From NCBI GenBank assembly GCA_044237775.1, contig JBIIEO010000001.1, forward strand, positions 1 to 64,000: a stretch of 64,000 nt of DNA, given 5' to 3'. Shown here piece after piece: positions 25,701 to 33,545 of this stretch (its first letter is position 1; each line of letters begins with the position of its first letter). A program made the translations under genes and the position numbers. A model generated the notes under the pieces. That model did not search any database. It had not been told where the DNA came from and saw nothing but the letters and a program-made list of their open reading frames with translations. The DNA comes from UBA3006 sp044237775 (GTDB lineage: Bacteria; Actinomycetota; Acidimicrobiia; Acidimicrobiales; Ilumatobacteraceae).

Positions 25701-27733
25701 ACACCCACGGCGAATGGGCGCTCATCCACGACCGGCAGACATGGTCTGACCTCATCACACGAGTTGGTGACGCGCCCGTGTTCCAAAGTTGGGGATGGGG
25801 TGAATTCCAGCGACGCAGCGGCTGGCGTCCACTGCGATTCCATCGCATCAACCCACACTCCCACGATGTCACGCTTGCCCAAGTGCTGTGCCGCAAGATG
25901 CCCGGCGGCATCGAGTTCGCGTGGATACCCGGCGGCCCCGTAGCAACACGAATGAACGGCCTCGCCGAGGACATGAAGTTGCTCTATGCGGCACTCGAAG
26001 ACGAAGTTGGCCGCTGCTTCATGCGCTGCAATGTCATGCAACCCACAACAAAGACGGAGTTCTTCGCACGTAACTCCTTCATGGTGCGAGCAAAACGACA
26101 GGTCAACAGTCGGTACTCCGTCTATCTACAACTCTCTGGCACCGCCGACGAGTGGTTAACTGCGATGTCGAAAAAGCATCGCTACTACGTACGGCAGGCC
26201 AACAAGCACGGCATCGAATGGTCGACCGGGACCGATGACGCAAGTCTTGCGACGTTGGCCAATTTGTTACAGCAAATGGTGAGTGAGAAACAGATCCATA
26301 TTCCGATTTATTCGCTGGAACAACTGAAATTGATGCGACAGGAGCTTGGTGCTGCGATGACGGTCATTGTGGGACACCACAACGGGCAGGCCGTATCGGG
26401 TGCCTTGGTCGTCTCACAGGGTGCTCGGGCGCACTATCTCGCGGCTGCAACGACTCAACATGGTCGAACGCTGTCCGCTGCATACGGAATGATGTTTGCG
26501 TTGCGCAACCACCTGATGGGGTTGGGCATCACGCTGTTTGATCTTGGCGGTATTGCTCCTCACGATCGACGCGCTTCGGGAGTTGACCACTTCAAACTGG
26601 GTTTTGGTGGTGAGACCGTTGAGTATCTCGGCGAGTGGGATGCCGGTTCGCGCATCTCGCGCACCCTCGGCAACTCTGCAGTTGCTCGGATCATTCGCGG
26701 CACGCAACGTGGAGGCACCGAGTTTTTCAAGCCAGCGGACACCCAATGGGAACGCTGGGAAGGAAGCGACATCGACTGGGACGCCACCGTTCGCACTTGT
26801 GCCGGAGCGTCCGTCTATCAAAGCCACCGTTGGGGCAAGCATCGACAGCAGTTTGGTTGGACGCCCATCCGCATGGTCGCCCGACGCAATGGCCGTGTTG
26901 TTGCGATGATTCAGGTGCAGACGCGTCGATATTTGTCCTTCGTCGGATTGGTGTGGTCACCGGGTGGACCCGTTGGCGACCTCGCCGAATGCGGTCGTGA
27001 AATGCGTCGAGCAATTTCGCGAGCAATCGGCGCTCGATACGTCGTGTTCCGACTCAACACCATGAGGCCTTACGACGATGGCGATGCGGCCATGATGTCT
27101 CGTCAAGGCTGGATCAACAGCCAGGAGACCATCTTGAGCGGTCTTAGCCTCGTGTACGACTTAACAACAGACGCGACTGTTCGCGAGTCCCTGTCGACCA
27201 AAAACTGGCGGCACAATCTAAAGCGATCGCTGAAGCGACCGATCGTCGCCTACCACTGGGTGAACCCATCCGCAGACGAAATGAAGAACGTCTATGACGC
27301 AATGCACTCGTACAAAGGCATCGAGCACCTCGCTCAGCAGAACTCATTAAGTTCGATCCAATCACTCATCTCCCTTTTTGGTGACGACTGCATAATCGTG
27401 CGATGTGATGACGCGGAAGGCAATATGCTCGCCCTTCGCGGCGCGTTAGTCATGGGCGACTTGGCCTGGGACACATTTGCTGCAGCGACGCCAGAAGGAC
27501 GCAAGTCGTACGCCTCATATCGAGCATTCTGGGAGTTGATGGAAATCTGTCGTCAGCGAGGCGTGCGCTCGTACGACCTAGGCGGCGCAGACCCCATCAA
27601 CAACAAGGGTGTTTACGACTTCAAGCAAGGCACCGGCGCCAACGTCGTACGCTTTCTCGGAGAATGGGAACACTCGCAGCCGCCGGTGCTCGGCAAGATC
27701 GTGGGACGCCGCATCGCCGCACGTCTGGGGTGA
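25697..27733 (+). CDS. Tandem FemAB/GNAT-type aminoacyl (peptidyl) transferase
   Basis: This is a 678-residue protein with two FemAB-like halves. Half 1 has VFQSWGWGEFQRRSGW near residue 30 and FDLGGIAPHDRRASGVDHFKLGFG near 285. Half 2 repeats these as VYQSHRWGKHRQQFGW and YDLGGADPINNKGVYDFKQG, and both halves end in a LGEW(D/E) motif. FemAB proteins transfer aminoacyl groups from tRNA to peptidoglycan precursors, and relatives in glycan loci are thought to modify exported polymers. Start TTG 25697 overlaps the previous stop and directly precedes the first conserved segment. An upstream extension to 25622 is rejected as out-of-frame overlap. The aminoacyl donor is unknown. Confidence 0.85.
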   Translation: MNTHGEWALIHDRQTWSDLITRVGDAPVFQSWGWGEFQRRSGWRPLRFHRINPHSHDVTLAQVLCRKMPGGIEFAWIPGGPVATRMNGLAEDMKLLYAALEDEVGRCFMRCNVMQPTTKTEFFARNSFMVRAKRQVNSRYSVYLQLSGTADEWLTAMSKKHRYYVRQANKHGIEWSTGTDDASLATLANLLQQMVSEKQIHIPIYSLEQLKLMRQELGAAMTVIVGHHNGQAVSGALVVSQGARAHYLAAATTQHGRTLSAAYGMMFALRNHLMGLGITLFDLGGIAPHDRRASGVDHFKLGFGGETVEYLGEWDAGSRISRTLGNSAVARIIRGTQRGGTEFFKPADTQWERWEGSDIDWDATVRTCAGASVYQSHRWGKHRQQFGWTPIRMVARRNGRVVAMIQVQTRRYLSFVGLVWSPGGPVGDLAECGREMRRAISRAIGARYVVFRLNTMRPYDDGDAAMMSRQGWINSQETILSGLSLVYDLTTDATVRESLSTKNWRHNLKRSLKRPIVAYHWVNPSADEMKNVYDAMHSYKGIEHLAQQNSLSSIQSLISLFGDDCIIVRCDDAEGNMLALRGALVMGDLAWDTFAAATPEGRKSYASYRAFWELMEICRQRGVRSYDLGGADPINNKGVYDFKQGTGANVVRFLGEWEHSQPPVLGKIVGRRIAARLG

Positions 27734-27739
27734 TCTGAG

Positions 27740-28855
27740 GTGTTCTATCTCCAGGCGATCCTTCTAGGCATCTTCGCCATCGCAGTGTTTTCTCCGTACC
27801 TCACACGCATACCGCTCGTCGCGCTCACCACTCTGTGGGCCGTCGGTGTGGCCGTCATCTACTACCGATACGGACCGGTTGGACAACTCGGCTTTTACTC
27901 CAATGATCAAGAATTCCATCAATTCATGCTCGGCAAACTCGAGTGGGGGGGCCGACCGACGAGTGTTCAGGAGCTCATCGACCGTCGATACGCCTACCTT
28001 GGTCCCGCGTATCTCCTTACCCTCGGCGGCATCAACCCCATCTTGGCCATGAAGTTCGTGGCCTTCTCTTGCTTCCTTCTCAACGTGATCACCCTGAGGG
28101 GCTATTTCCGAAGAAAAGGAATCCCCTTCCGTCCCGTATACGCGTGGCTCGCAACAGGGCCAGTGGCATTTTTTTTCTCGCTTCTCGCTCTTCGCGAAAC
28201 CATGCTCCTCGCCGGAGTGACCTATGTGTTTGTTGGCAAGAACCCCTCGCTGCGTGTGCTCGGCCTCGTGGTCATTACCCTGCTTCGCCCACACATTGGG
28301 TTAGCGATCATCCTTGGTGCACTTGTAACACTGCTCTTCAAGCGCGTGAAGCGTGACTGGTACTACGTCACCGTCCTTGTTGCGCTTGTTGGCACTGTCG
28401 CGCTCGGTGCAACGGTGTACAGCTTTGCCCTCGCCGCATATCACGACACTCCATTTCGGTTCTATGGCGTGTTCAACAAAGATCAGACCTTCCAGGTTCT
28501 CGCCAACTTCACCGGACTGCAATTTCTCGGTGCCGATTTTGTAGCCATTGAGCGGAGCGTTACCGACCTGTGGCTTCCTCGAATCATTTTCCCGGAAACG
28601 ATTCTGGTACCAGTCCTCTTTTCACTCTCTCTCTTTATCCCAAAACGTTCGGTTGACACACTCAAGTTTGCTGTCCTAGCAAGCCTCGGGTTTTATCTCG
28701 GCATCACCACGAAGTCAGATTTCAATTCATTCCGCCAGAACCTGCCATTCCTGTCCGTCATGGCAATCGTGGTCATTCACTCATTGCTTGAAGACCGAAG
28801 ACAACAATCAATCGACGGCAACAAAACAGAGCAACTCGTCTCGCAATTGCCGTAA
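27740..28855 (+). CDS. Polytopic membrane protein, candidate Wzy-like polymerase
   Basis: This 371-residue integral membrane protein has about nine hydrophobic segments. A large polar loop with YSNDQEFHQFMLG and DRRYAYLGPAYLL follows the second span. No enzymatic motif is recognisable. In a glycan locus such a protein at the end of the operon usually acts as O-unit polymerase or ligase, but a flippase was not found, so this is inferred. GTG 27740 lies six bases after the FemAB stop. Its 3' end overlaps the convergent BTAD gene by 48 bases. Confidence 0.65.
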   Translation: MFYLQAILLGIFAIAVFSPYLTRIPLVALTTLWAVGVAVIYYRYGPVGQLGFYSNDQEFHQFMLGKLEWGGRPTSVQELIDRRYAYLGPAYLLTLGGINPILAMKFVAFSCFLLNVITLRGYFRRKGIPFRPVYAWLATGPVAFFFSLLALRETMLLAGVTYVFVGKNPSLRVLGLVVITLLRPHIGLAIILGALVTLLFKRVKRDWYYVTVLVALVGTVALGATVYSFALAAYHDTPFRFYGVFNKDQTFQVLANFTGLQFLGADFVAIERSVTDLWLPRIIFPETILVPVLFSLSLFIPKRSVDTLKFAVLASLGFYLGITTKSDFNSFRQNLPFLSVMAIVVIHSLLEDRRQQSIDGNKTEQLVSQLP

Positions 28856-30505
28856 CTGCGCACTCAACCAGTCCTGTTCTCCATACTGTCCACGCAGGAC
28901 ACTTTCGTACCGTTCCCACTCCTGAAGTACGCCAGAAGTATTGCCTTCGAGGGCGTACGCCCTCATACGTAGGCCAATTAAGCCCTCGTGTCCGCGTAAC
29001 ACCTTGAGGCCCTGACCCGTTGCGGCAAAGACGTTCTTCGTATTCCCACGTACTAGGTCATCCTCAGCAAGCAACTGCGATGCGCTCACAATGAGGTGAA
29101 CGATGTTGGAGGTAATGCCCTCCGGATCGGGCCACAGGTAGTCGGCACCAAGAAATGGCATATCTCGCACCAGACTGAGCGTCGATCGAAGAGTTTCACG
29201 AGTGTGTTCATCGGGGTTATTGCAATACGACTGAACCGCAGCATCAAGAAGATCGACGTCTGAAATGACCGATGGATGAAGGGCAAAATACTCATCGAAC
29301 GTTTTGCCAAGAGCAACATCTTCCGACTCGTCCATGGATGCCTGAAGGGCAGTGCGAAGATCTGATACCACGTTGTTGAATGTGGCGTTTTGTACGTTCG
29401 TTTCCCACATTGCCGTACGCGCAGCCGACCGAACTGGCCGCCCACGATGAGTAACAAGCCATGAGAGCAGTTCAATAGAACGTGACTTTTCAAAACAACA
29501 ACTTTGTCCATTAGGCAACTCGACCGTCACCGGACCCATTAATCGAACAAGCACCCGCCACGCAGTGTGGGTCTGGGCCATCTGTCTCGATTCGGTGGCT
29601 ACAGCGAGATCGATTAGCCGCATGACTTTGTCGTTCTCATCGTCACTTACGCCAAAGACATCAAATCGCTCACCGGACGAGACGAGTCGCCAGCCCAAAT
29701 CGTCTTGTGCAATTTGAATCCGCTGTCCGTCGCGCAAACCGAGACTCACCGACACCGGAGATCCATAACCATTTTTCGATACCGACTCCGCCATCCACTC
29801 CACATGCCGAACCACCGCCCGAGCATCGGCCGAGTTCGTTGACGCGACCCCTACCGAGTCTCCGCCCTGAATAGGTGCCGAAAGCACTGCATCTCCTTGT
29901 TTGCCCAAAGGAATCTCTGTGCCGATGGCGACTTGCACGTCCCCCCTCCGTTGAGTGCCGGCAAAGTGCAACGAGCGCCAGAACATGGCATCACTACCGC
30001 GCACTGGAGCGAATTGATTTCCTTCCTTCATGGTCCTAATAGCCAATTGACGACGATCGTGGACGAGCTGCAAGACATGCGCCACCGCAAATAGTGATGC
30101 AGTAAGTCCCAACGGTCGAAGAAGTGGGTGCGATGTATTTTCTTCTGAACCCTCACGTGTCTCAGTCAATGACGTAGACGGTGGTGCGACTACCGCACGC
30201 GGGAGAGCAACGGTCGAGACCGCCGCAAGAAATAGCATCGTCAACCGTGTAGTGATTCGATCGGGATCGGAGGCACCGCGCCAATAGCGAATCGCTTCAA
30301 CACCGACTGATACGGCAACCCATGCCCACAGCAGCCAGAGCAGCAGGATCCCTGACCAAACAAAGCGGTCAGACGCTGAGGCGAGGTGCCACTCCGCCAA
30401 GAGGTCGTTTGCCAACATCCACGGTCGGCCCGCGACGGTCGCAAGAAGAACAGGGGTGCCAATGAACGCGGCAATCCCCGTGAGGAGAACTGCAATGCGC
30501 TTCAT
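28808..30505 (-). CDS. Membrane-anchored BTAD-domain transcriptional regulator of the Tad locus
   Basis: This is a 565-residue protein. The first ~110 residues contain about three membrane spans (starting RIAVLLTGIAAFIG, WSGILLLWLLWAW and MLFLAAVSTVAL). A linker without a recognisable domain follows. Residues ~335-420 form a winged-helix DNA-binding region (LLSWLVTHRGRPVRSAA). The last ~140 residues are a BTAD-type helical domain with LRQLRDELL at the end, as in SARP activators. Similar membrane BTAD proteins occur in actinobacterial Tad loci. It overlaps the TadG-like gene by ATGA and ends 48 bases inside the convergent Wzy-like gene. It may sense pilus assembly; that is inference. Confidence 0.8.
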   Translation of the reverse strand: MKRIAVLLTGIAAFIGTPVLLATVAGRPWMLANDLLAEWHLASASDRFVWSGILLLWLLWAWVAVSVGVEAIRYWRGASDPDRITTRLTMLFLAAVSTVALPRAVVAPPSTSLTETREGSEENTSHPLLRPLGLTASLFAVAHVLQLVHDRRQLAIRTMKEGNQFAPVRGSDAMFWRSLHFAGTQRRGDVQVAIGTEIPLGKQGDAVLSAPIQGGDSVGVASTNSADARAVVRHVEWMAESVSKNGYGSPVSVSLGLRDGQRIQIAQDDLGWRLVSSGERFDVFGVSDDENDKVMRLIDLAVATESRQMAQTHTAWRVLVRLMGPVTVELPNGQSCCFEKSRSIELLSWLVTHRGRPVRSAARTAMWETNVQNATFNNVVSDLRTALQASMDESEDVALGKTFDEYFALHPSVISDVDLLDAAVQSYCNNPDEHTRETLRSTLSLVRDMPFLGADYLWPDPEGITSNIVHLIVSASQLLAEDDLVRGNTKNVFAATGQGLKVLRGHEGLIGLRMRAYALEGNTSGVLQEWERYESVLRGQYGEQDWLSAQLRQLRDELLCFVAVD

Positions 30506-30897
30506 GGACCCGCAAATGGAATCGCTACTCGTTGAACGGTGACCCGACGATCTGCCACGCCAATCACGCTGAGTAATGTCATTACGACTCGCGCCGCGAC
30601 ACTGACGGTGACCGATTCATTTGTGGCAACGACTTCGCCGTCTAGCCCGTGGAGAGTGAAATACTGCTGCACCGCTCGGCGGGCGCGGTCGATATCCACC
30701 GTCGGATTACCACTACGCAATGAGGTCACTTCCTGAACCCCTCGCCGCGCAGCATTTCCTGCATGATCAGATAGTTGGACATGCGTTGCAACGAGGCGAC
30801 CACCATCAACCGCGAGCGCAGCACACGCAACAAATGCGGACATGAGCACAACCACAAACGCACTCAGCGAGCCGTCTTCAACACGGAACGCAGGCAC
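30502..30897 (-). CDS. TadG-like pseudopilin / Tad-associated protein
   Basis: This is a 131-residue protein with one N-terminal hydrophobic helix (DGSLSAFVVVLMSAFVACAALAVDGG), typical of the TadG/Rv-type N-terminus. A short extracytoplasmic domain ends in a hydrophobic strand. GTG 30897 is preferred because it shares one base with the upstream TAG and has GGAGGG about eight bases upstream. GTG 30912 would overlap the TadE-like gene. It probably is a minor pilus component or anchor. Full-length TadG proteins carry a VWA domain, which is absent here. Confidence 0.78.
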   Translation of the reverse strand: MPAFRVEDGSLSAFVVVLMSAFVACAALAVDGGRLVATHVQLSDHAGNAARRGVQEVTSLRSGNPTVDIDRARRAVQQYFTLHGLDGEVVATNESVTVSVAARVVMTLLSVIGVADRRVTVQRVAIPFAGP

Positions 30898-31295
30898 TAG
30901 TCCACCCTCCACACGTCGATGACCTCAATCGACTTTGCATACAACGTGCGGTCCCGCAAGCCAAGTAGGGCCAGTCCTTGTTGATTCACCGTGCATTCCA
31001 CCTCGACAAGTACCGATCGAACCGATGCGTCGCCATCGAAGGCCACATTGACCATGTACTGCTCGCATCGCATGCCACTTCGTTGGAGATCGTCAAAGAC
31101 GGCTTGCTTGCCAATACTCTCCATCCTCGAAGGGTGAACCATTGACGCCGCGCGTGCACCTCGATCCGCGGCCTGTCGAATAGTGACGAGTGCCTGGGTT
31201 GACCGTCCGGCATACGCGACCAGCAGCACCATCACCATCAACACCGGTGCCAACAGCACCATTTCGACACTCGCACTCCCCCGATCAGATCTCAT
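30897..31295 (-). CDS. TadE-like minor pseudopilin
   Basis: This 132-residue protein has the TadE layout. A short basic leader MRSDRGSASVEMVLLAP has Glu at position 5 after the Gly-Ser site, and one hydrophobic helix is followed by a ~90-residue extracytoplasmic domain with two cysteines. TadE is processed by the prepilin peptidase and primes Flp pilus assembly. It lies between a second TadE-like gene (4-base overlap) and the TadG-like gene (1-base overlap), so all three should be made in fixed ratio. Confidence 0.85.
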   Translation of the reverse strand: MRSDRGSASVEMVLLAPVLMVMVLLVAYAGRSTQALVTIRQAADRGARAASMVHPSRMESIGKQAVFDDLQRSGMRCEQYMVNVAFDGDASVRSVLVEVECTVNQQGLALLGLRDRTLYAKSIEVIDVWRVD

Positions 31296-31666
31296 CGCTC
31301 AATCTCCGAAACAAATCGCTCAATCGGCTCCCGAGCCGTCCGGGTCACTGTGAGGTCGAAAAACGGCGCAACTCGAGGGACCGCCAAACTCACCCGCACC
31401 AAAACGGTTTCGCCGTCGCGAGAAACTATCGGCACCGTGCTTGAACGTGCCGACAGTTCCGCGATGGTATGAGCGGCCTCCGTGAGAGCGCCGATGTCTG
31501 ACCCTCCAGCCGACGCACCGAGAGCTGCTGCATTCATCGCAGCCACCGACGCGACATGTGCGGTGTGTACATAAACCGTGGCCTGAACAGCAATCATCAG
31601 GAACAAGAAAACCACAGGTATTGCGATCACTGTCTGTGCAGACACTTCGCCGCGCTCCACTCGCAT
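31292..31666 (-). CDS. TadE-like minor pseudopilin
   Basis: This 124-residue protein has a short N-terminal leader (MRVERGEVSAQT), a hydrophobic helix IAIPVVFLFLMIAVQATVYVH and an Ala-rich amphipathic helix. It then has a C-terminal beta domain, the general TadE arrangement. The Gly-Glu-Val-Ser start repeats that of the pilin gene directly upstream, suggesting the same peptidase cuts both. It begins one base after the pilin stop and overlaps the next TadE-like gene by four bases. Confidence 0.8.
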   Translation of the reverse strand: MRVERGEVSAQTVIAIPVVFLFLMIAVQATVYVHTAHVASVAAMNAAALGASAGGSDIGALTEAAHTIAELSARSSTVPIVSRDGETVLVRVSLAVPRVAPFFDLTVTRTAREPIERFVSEIER

Positions 31667-31667
31667 A

Positions 31668-31853
31668 TCAGCCCAAATCGAGCGAGTTGGCCTTGTCTCG
31701 AACGCGATCAGTGATCGTTGCCCCGACTGCTATGGCCAACGCAACAAGGGCTGCGGCCATGACAATGGTTGTGGCGCTCACCTCGCCTGCCTCATGATCA
31801 CGTTCAACAGATGCGCTGAAACGAATCCATGTGTATTTGATGATGTCTTTCAT
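31668..31853 (-). CDS. Flp/Tad-type major pilin candidate
   Basis: This is a 61-residue protein from ATG 31853, which has AAAGGA six bases upstream. An in-frame extension to 31907 overlaps tadC and lacks such a site. The leader ends in HEAG, followed by EVSATTIVMAAALVALAIAVG, a single hydrophobic helix, and then a short charged tail. Size and layout match Flp pilins. The usual G-ATAVEYG cleavage motif is replaced by G-EVSATT, with Glu at +1 rather than +5. It lies between tadC and tadE, where Flp or minor pilin genes are common in actinobacteria. Confidence 0.75.
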   Translation of the reverse strand: MKDIIKYTWIRFSASVERDHEAGEVSATTIVMAAALVALAIAVGATITDRVRDKANSLDLG

Positions 31854-31893
31854 TGTTTTCCTTTGCTGTGTTGTGTGTGATGTAATGCAGTAT

Positions 31894-32712
31894 TCAGAGC
31901 CCACCAATCACATGCGTGATGGCGGGGTATCCAATGAGGACGAGGAAGCCGATGAAGAGCATCACCATTGGCAGCCCCATACGTTCGGTTGAAGCATTAG
32001 CCGATGCTTCGATTTCCGACATCTGACGGAATCGAAGCGATTCGGCTCGTGAGGCGAGAGACGTGCGAACACGTGCGCCGTGTTCACCTGCAAGCTGCAA
32101 GCTTCCCGCCACTTCGACGAGTTGCTCGACGCCGAGTCGTACACCGAGGTCGTGCAGCTCTACCCACGGCGAGCGGTGCATGGTCTGCGCCCGAGCGAGT
32201 GCATTTCGGAGGCTTGCAAAAGCCGGCCCGTCACCCGCATCTGACGCCGCAACAAGTGCCGTTTCAAGTCCTGCTCCACCGGCAAGCAAAACATTTACCA
32301 AGTCAAGAAACCCTGAAAACGAGTGAACGAAGTCCAGCCGGCGACGTGCTGCCTCCGACCGAAGCGACACATCTGGCAACACAAATCCACCAATTGCCCC
32401 AACGGTGCCCAGCAGAATCACGGTCAGTGCACCAGAAGAACCGGTAAATGACACGAGCGTGAAACCACCTACTGCACCAATCATTCCTCCAGCAACGGCA
32501 TACAAGAGCTTTTGGGCAACAAGTTCGTTGAGCGAAATCTCACAAAGAGCAAGATCCGTGTTGCTGGTACGTAATGTCATACGCCCGGCTCGGTACTCGG
32601 CCCACGAGCGCGCTGCTTTCAGGCGACTCATCGCGCGGTGCCCCAAGCCAGGAATGACACCTAATGCAACACCGGCGCCAATCAGCGTCCCACAACCCCA
32701 CCACAGAATCAC
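31894..32712 (-). CDS. tadC: Tad secretion inner-membrane protein TadC
   Basis: This is a 272-residue type II secretion F-domain protein. It has an N-terminal span, a pair of spans around residues 75-115, the cytoplasmic F-domain (RLDFVHSFSGFLDLVNVLLAGGAGLETAL, then GSLQLAGEHGARV) and a C-terminal span ending ITHVIGGL. TadC with TadB forms the membrane platform on which the TadA ATPase drives pilin assembly. It overlaps tadB by four bases and is followed by a 40-base gap before the pilin. Confidence 0.88.
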   Translation of the reverse strand: MILWWGCGTLIGAGVALGVIPGLGHRAMSRLKAARSWAEYRAGRMTLRTSNTDLALCEISLNELVAQKLLYAVAGGMIGAVGGFTLVSFTGSSGALTVILLGTVGAIGGFVLPDVSLRSEAARRRLDFVHSFSGFLDLVNVLLAGGAGLETALVAASDAGDGPAFASLRNALARAQTMHRSPWVELHDLGVRLGVEQLVEVAGSLQLAGEHGARVRTSLASRAESLRFRQMSEIEASANASTERMGLPMVMLFIGFLVLIGYPAITHVIGGL

Positions 32713-33545
32713 GGCGATTCCGAGAGACGTCGCGTGATGAAGCGGTCGGGTAATGGAATCGTCGACATCCGGTGCATCAAAACCAAAGCGCCCGCAAACA
32801 CGGTCAAGACGAATCCCAGAACTACTTGCCCTTCAAGACTCGAGTAAGGCTCGAGGTACTGACGGTTGAACATGACAAGGCCAGCCACAAACAGGACGAC
32901 TACGACGCTGATGATGCGAATCGCACTTCGAGTTCGTGCCCGACTCACCCATACTCGAGAGCGCATCCTGCTCTCATCTCGCGCACACTGTGCCACGTGA
33001 GTAAGCAGGTGATTGACGTCACGGGCCTGAAATCGATTTGCTGTGGACAACGCCGCGACGACAAAGTCTGCGGTCGGATGATCGACATCGGCTGCAAAAC
33101 GTCTCAGCCCGTCTTCGAGCCGTCCGTACGCCATGTAAGCGGTCAGTCGGTGTACCGCGCTCTCGATCGGTGCTGGCGATCGCTGGGAGGCAGCAATGAT
33201 TGCTTCCTGCAATCCATGAGCACCCGCGAGCGTGTCACGAATCTGCTCCGTCCATGTCGCAATTGCTTCCACCAGCTCACGCTCGTCACGCTGCTTTACG
33301 GGCCGTCGGCAGATACCTGGCATCGCGGCGAGTCCGAGCGATATCGCCACACCCAGCGCGGGCCATCCGGTCACGCCAAAAGCAAGTGCTCCTGCAAACG
33401 GCACAACAAGGACAACCGGACGTATCGCTGTACGTGCAAAACGCCGTGAAAGCATTCCTGCCAACCCCCCGCGTCGGGCGGTAATGATCGAATACACACC
33501 CAGCCCAATCAGCGTCCCGCTTCCGAACACGGCAATTGCTCTCAC
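32709..33545 (-). CDS. tadB: Tad secretion inner-membrane protein TadB
   Basis: This is a 278-residue F-domain membrane protein, paralogous to TadC. An N-terminal span and a double hydrophobic region (VVLVVPFAGALAFGVTGW and following) precede the cytoplasmic domain with TWTEQIRDTLAGAHGLQEAI and FQARDVNHLLTHVAQCARDE. Two spans close the protein (ISVVVVLFVAGLVMF and VLGFVLTVFAGALVL). It lies between tadA and tadC with 4-base overlaps on both sides, so the platform proteins are translationally coupled to the ATPase. Confidence 0.87.
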   Translation of the reverse strand: MRAIAVFGSGTLIGLGVYSIITARRGGLAGMLSRRFARTAIRPVVLVVPFAGALAFGVTGWPALGVAISLGLAAMPGICRRPVKQRDERELVEAIATWTEQIRDTLAGAHGLQEAIIAASQRSPAPIESAVHRLTAYMAYGRLEDGLRRFAADVDHPTADFVVAALSTANRFQARDVNHLLTHVAQCARDESRMRSRVWVSRARTRSAIRIISVVVVLFVAGLVMFNRQYLEPYSSLEGQVVLGFVLTVFAGALVLMHRMSTIPLPDRFITRRLSESP

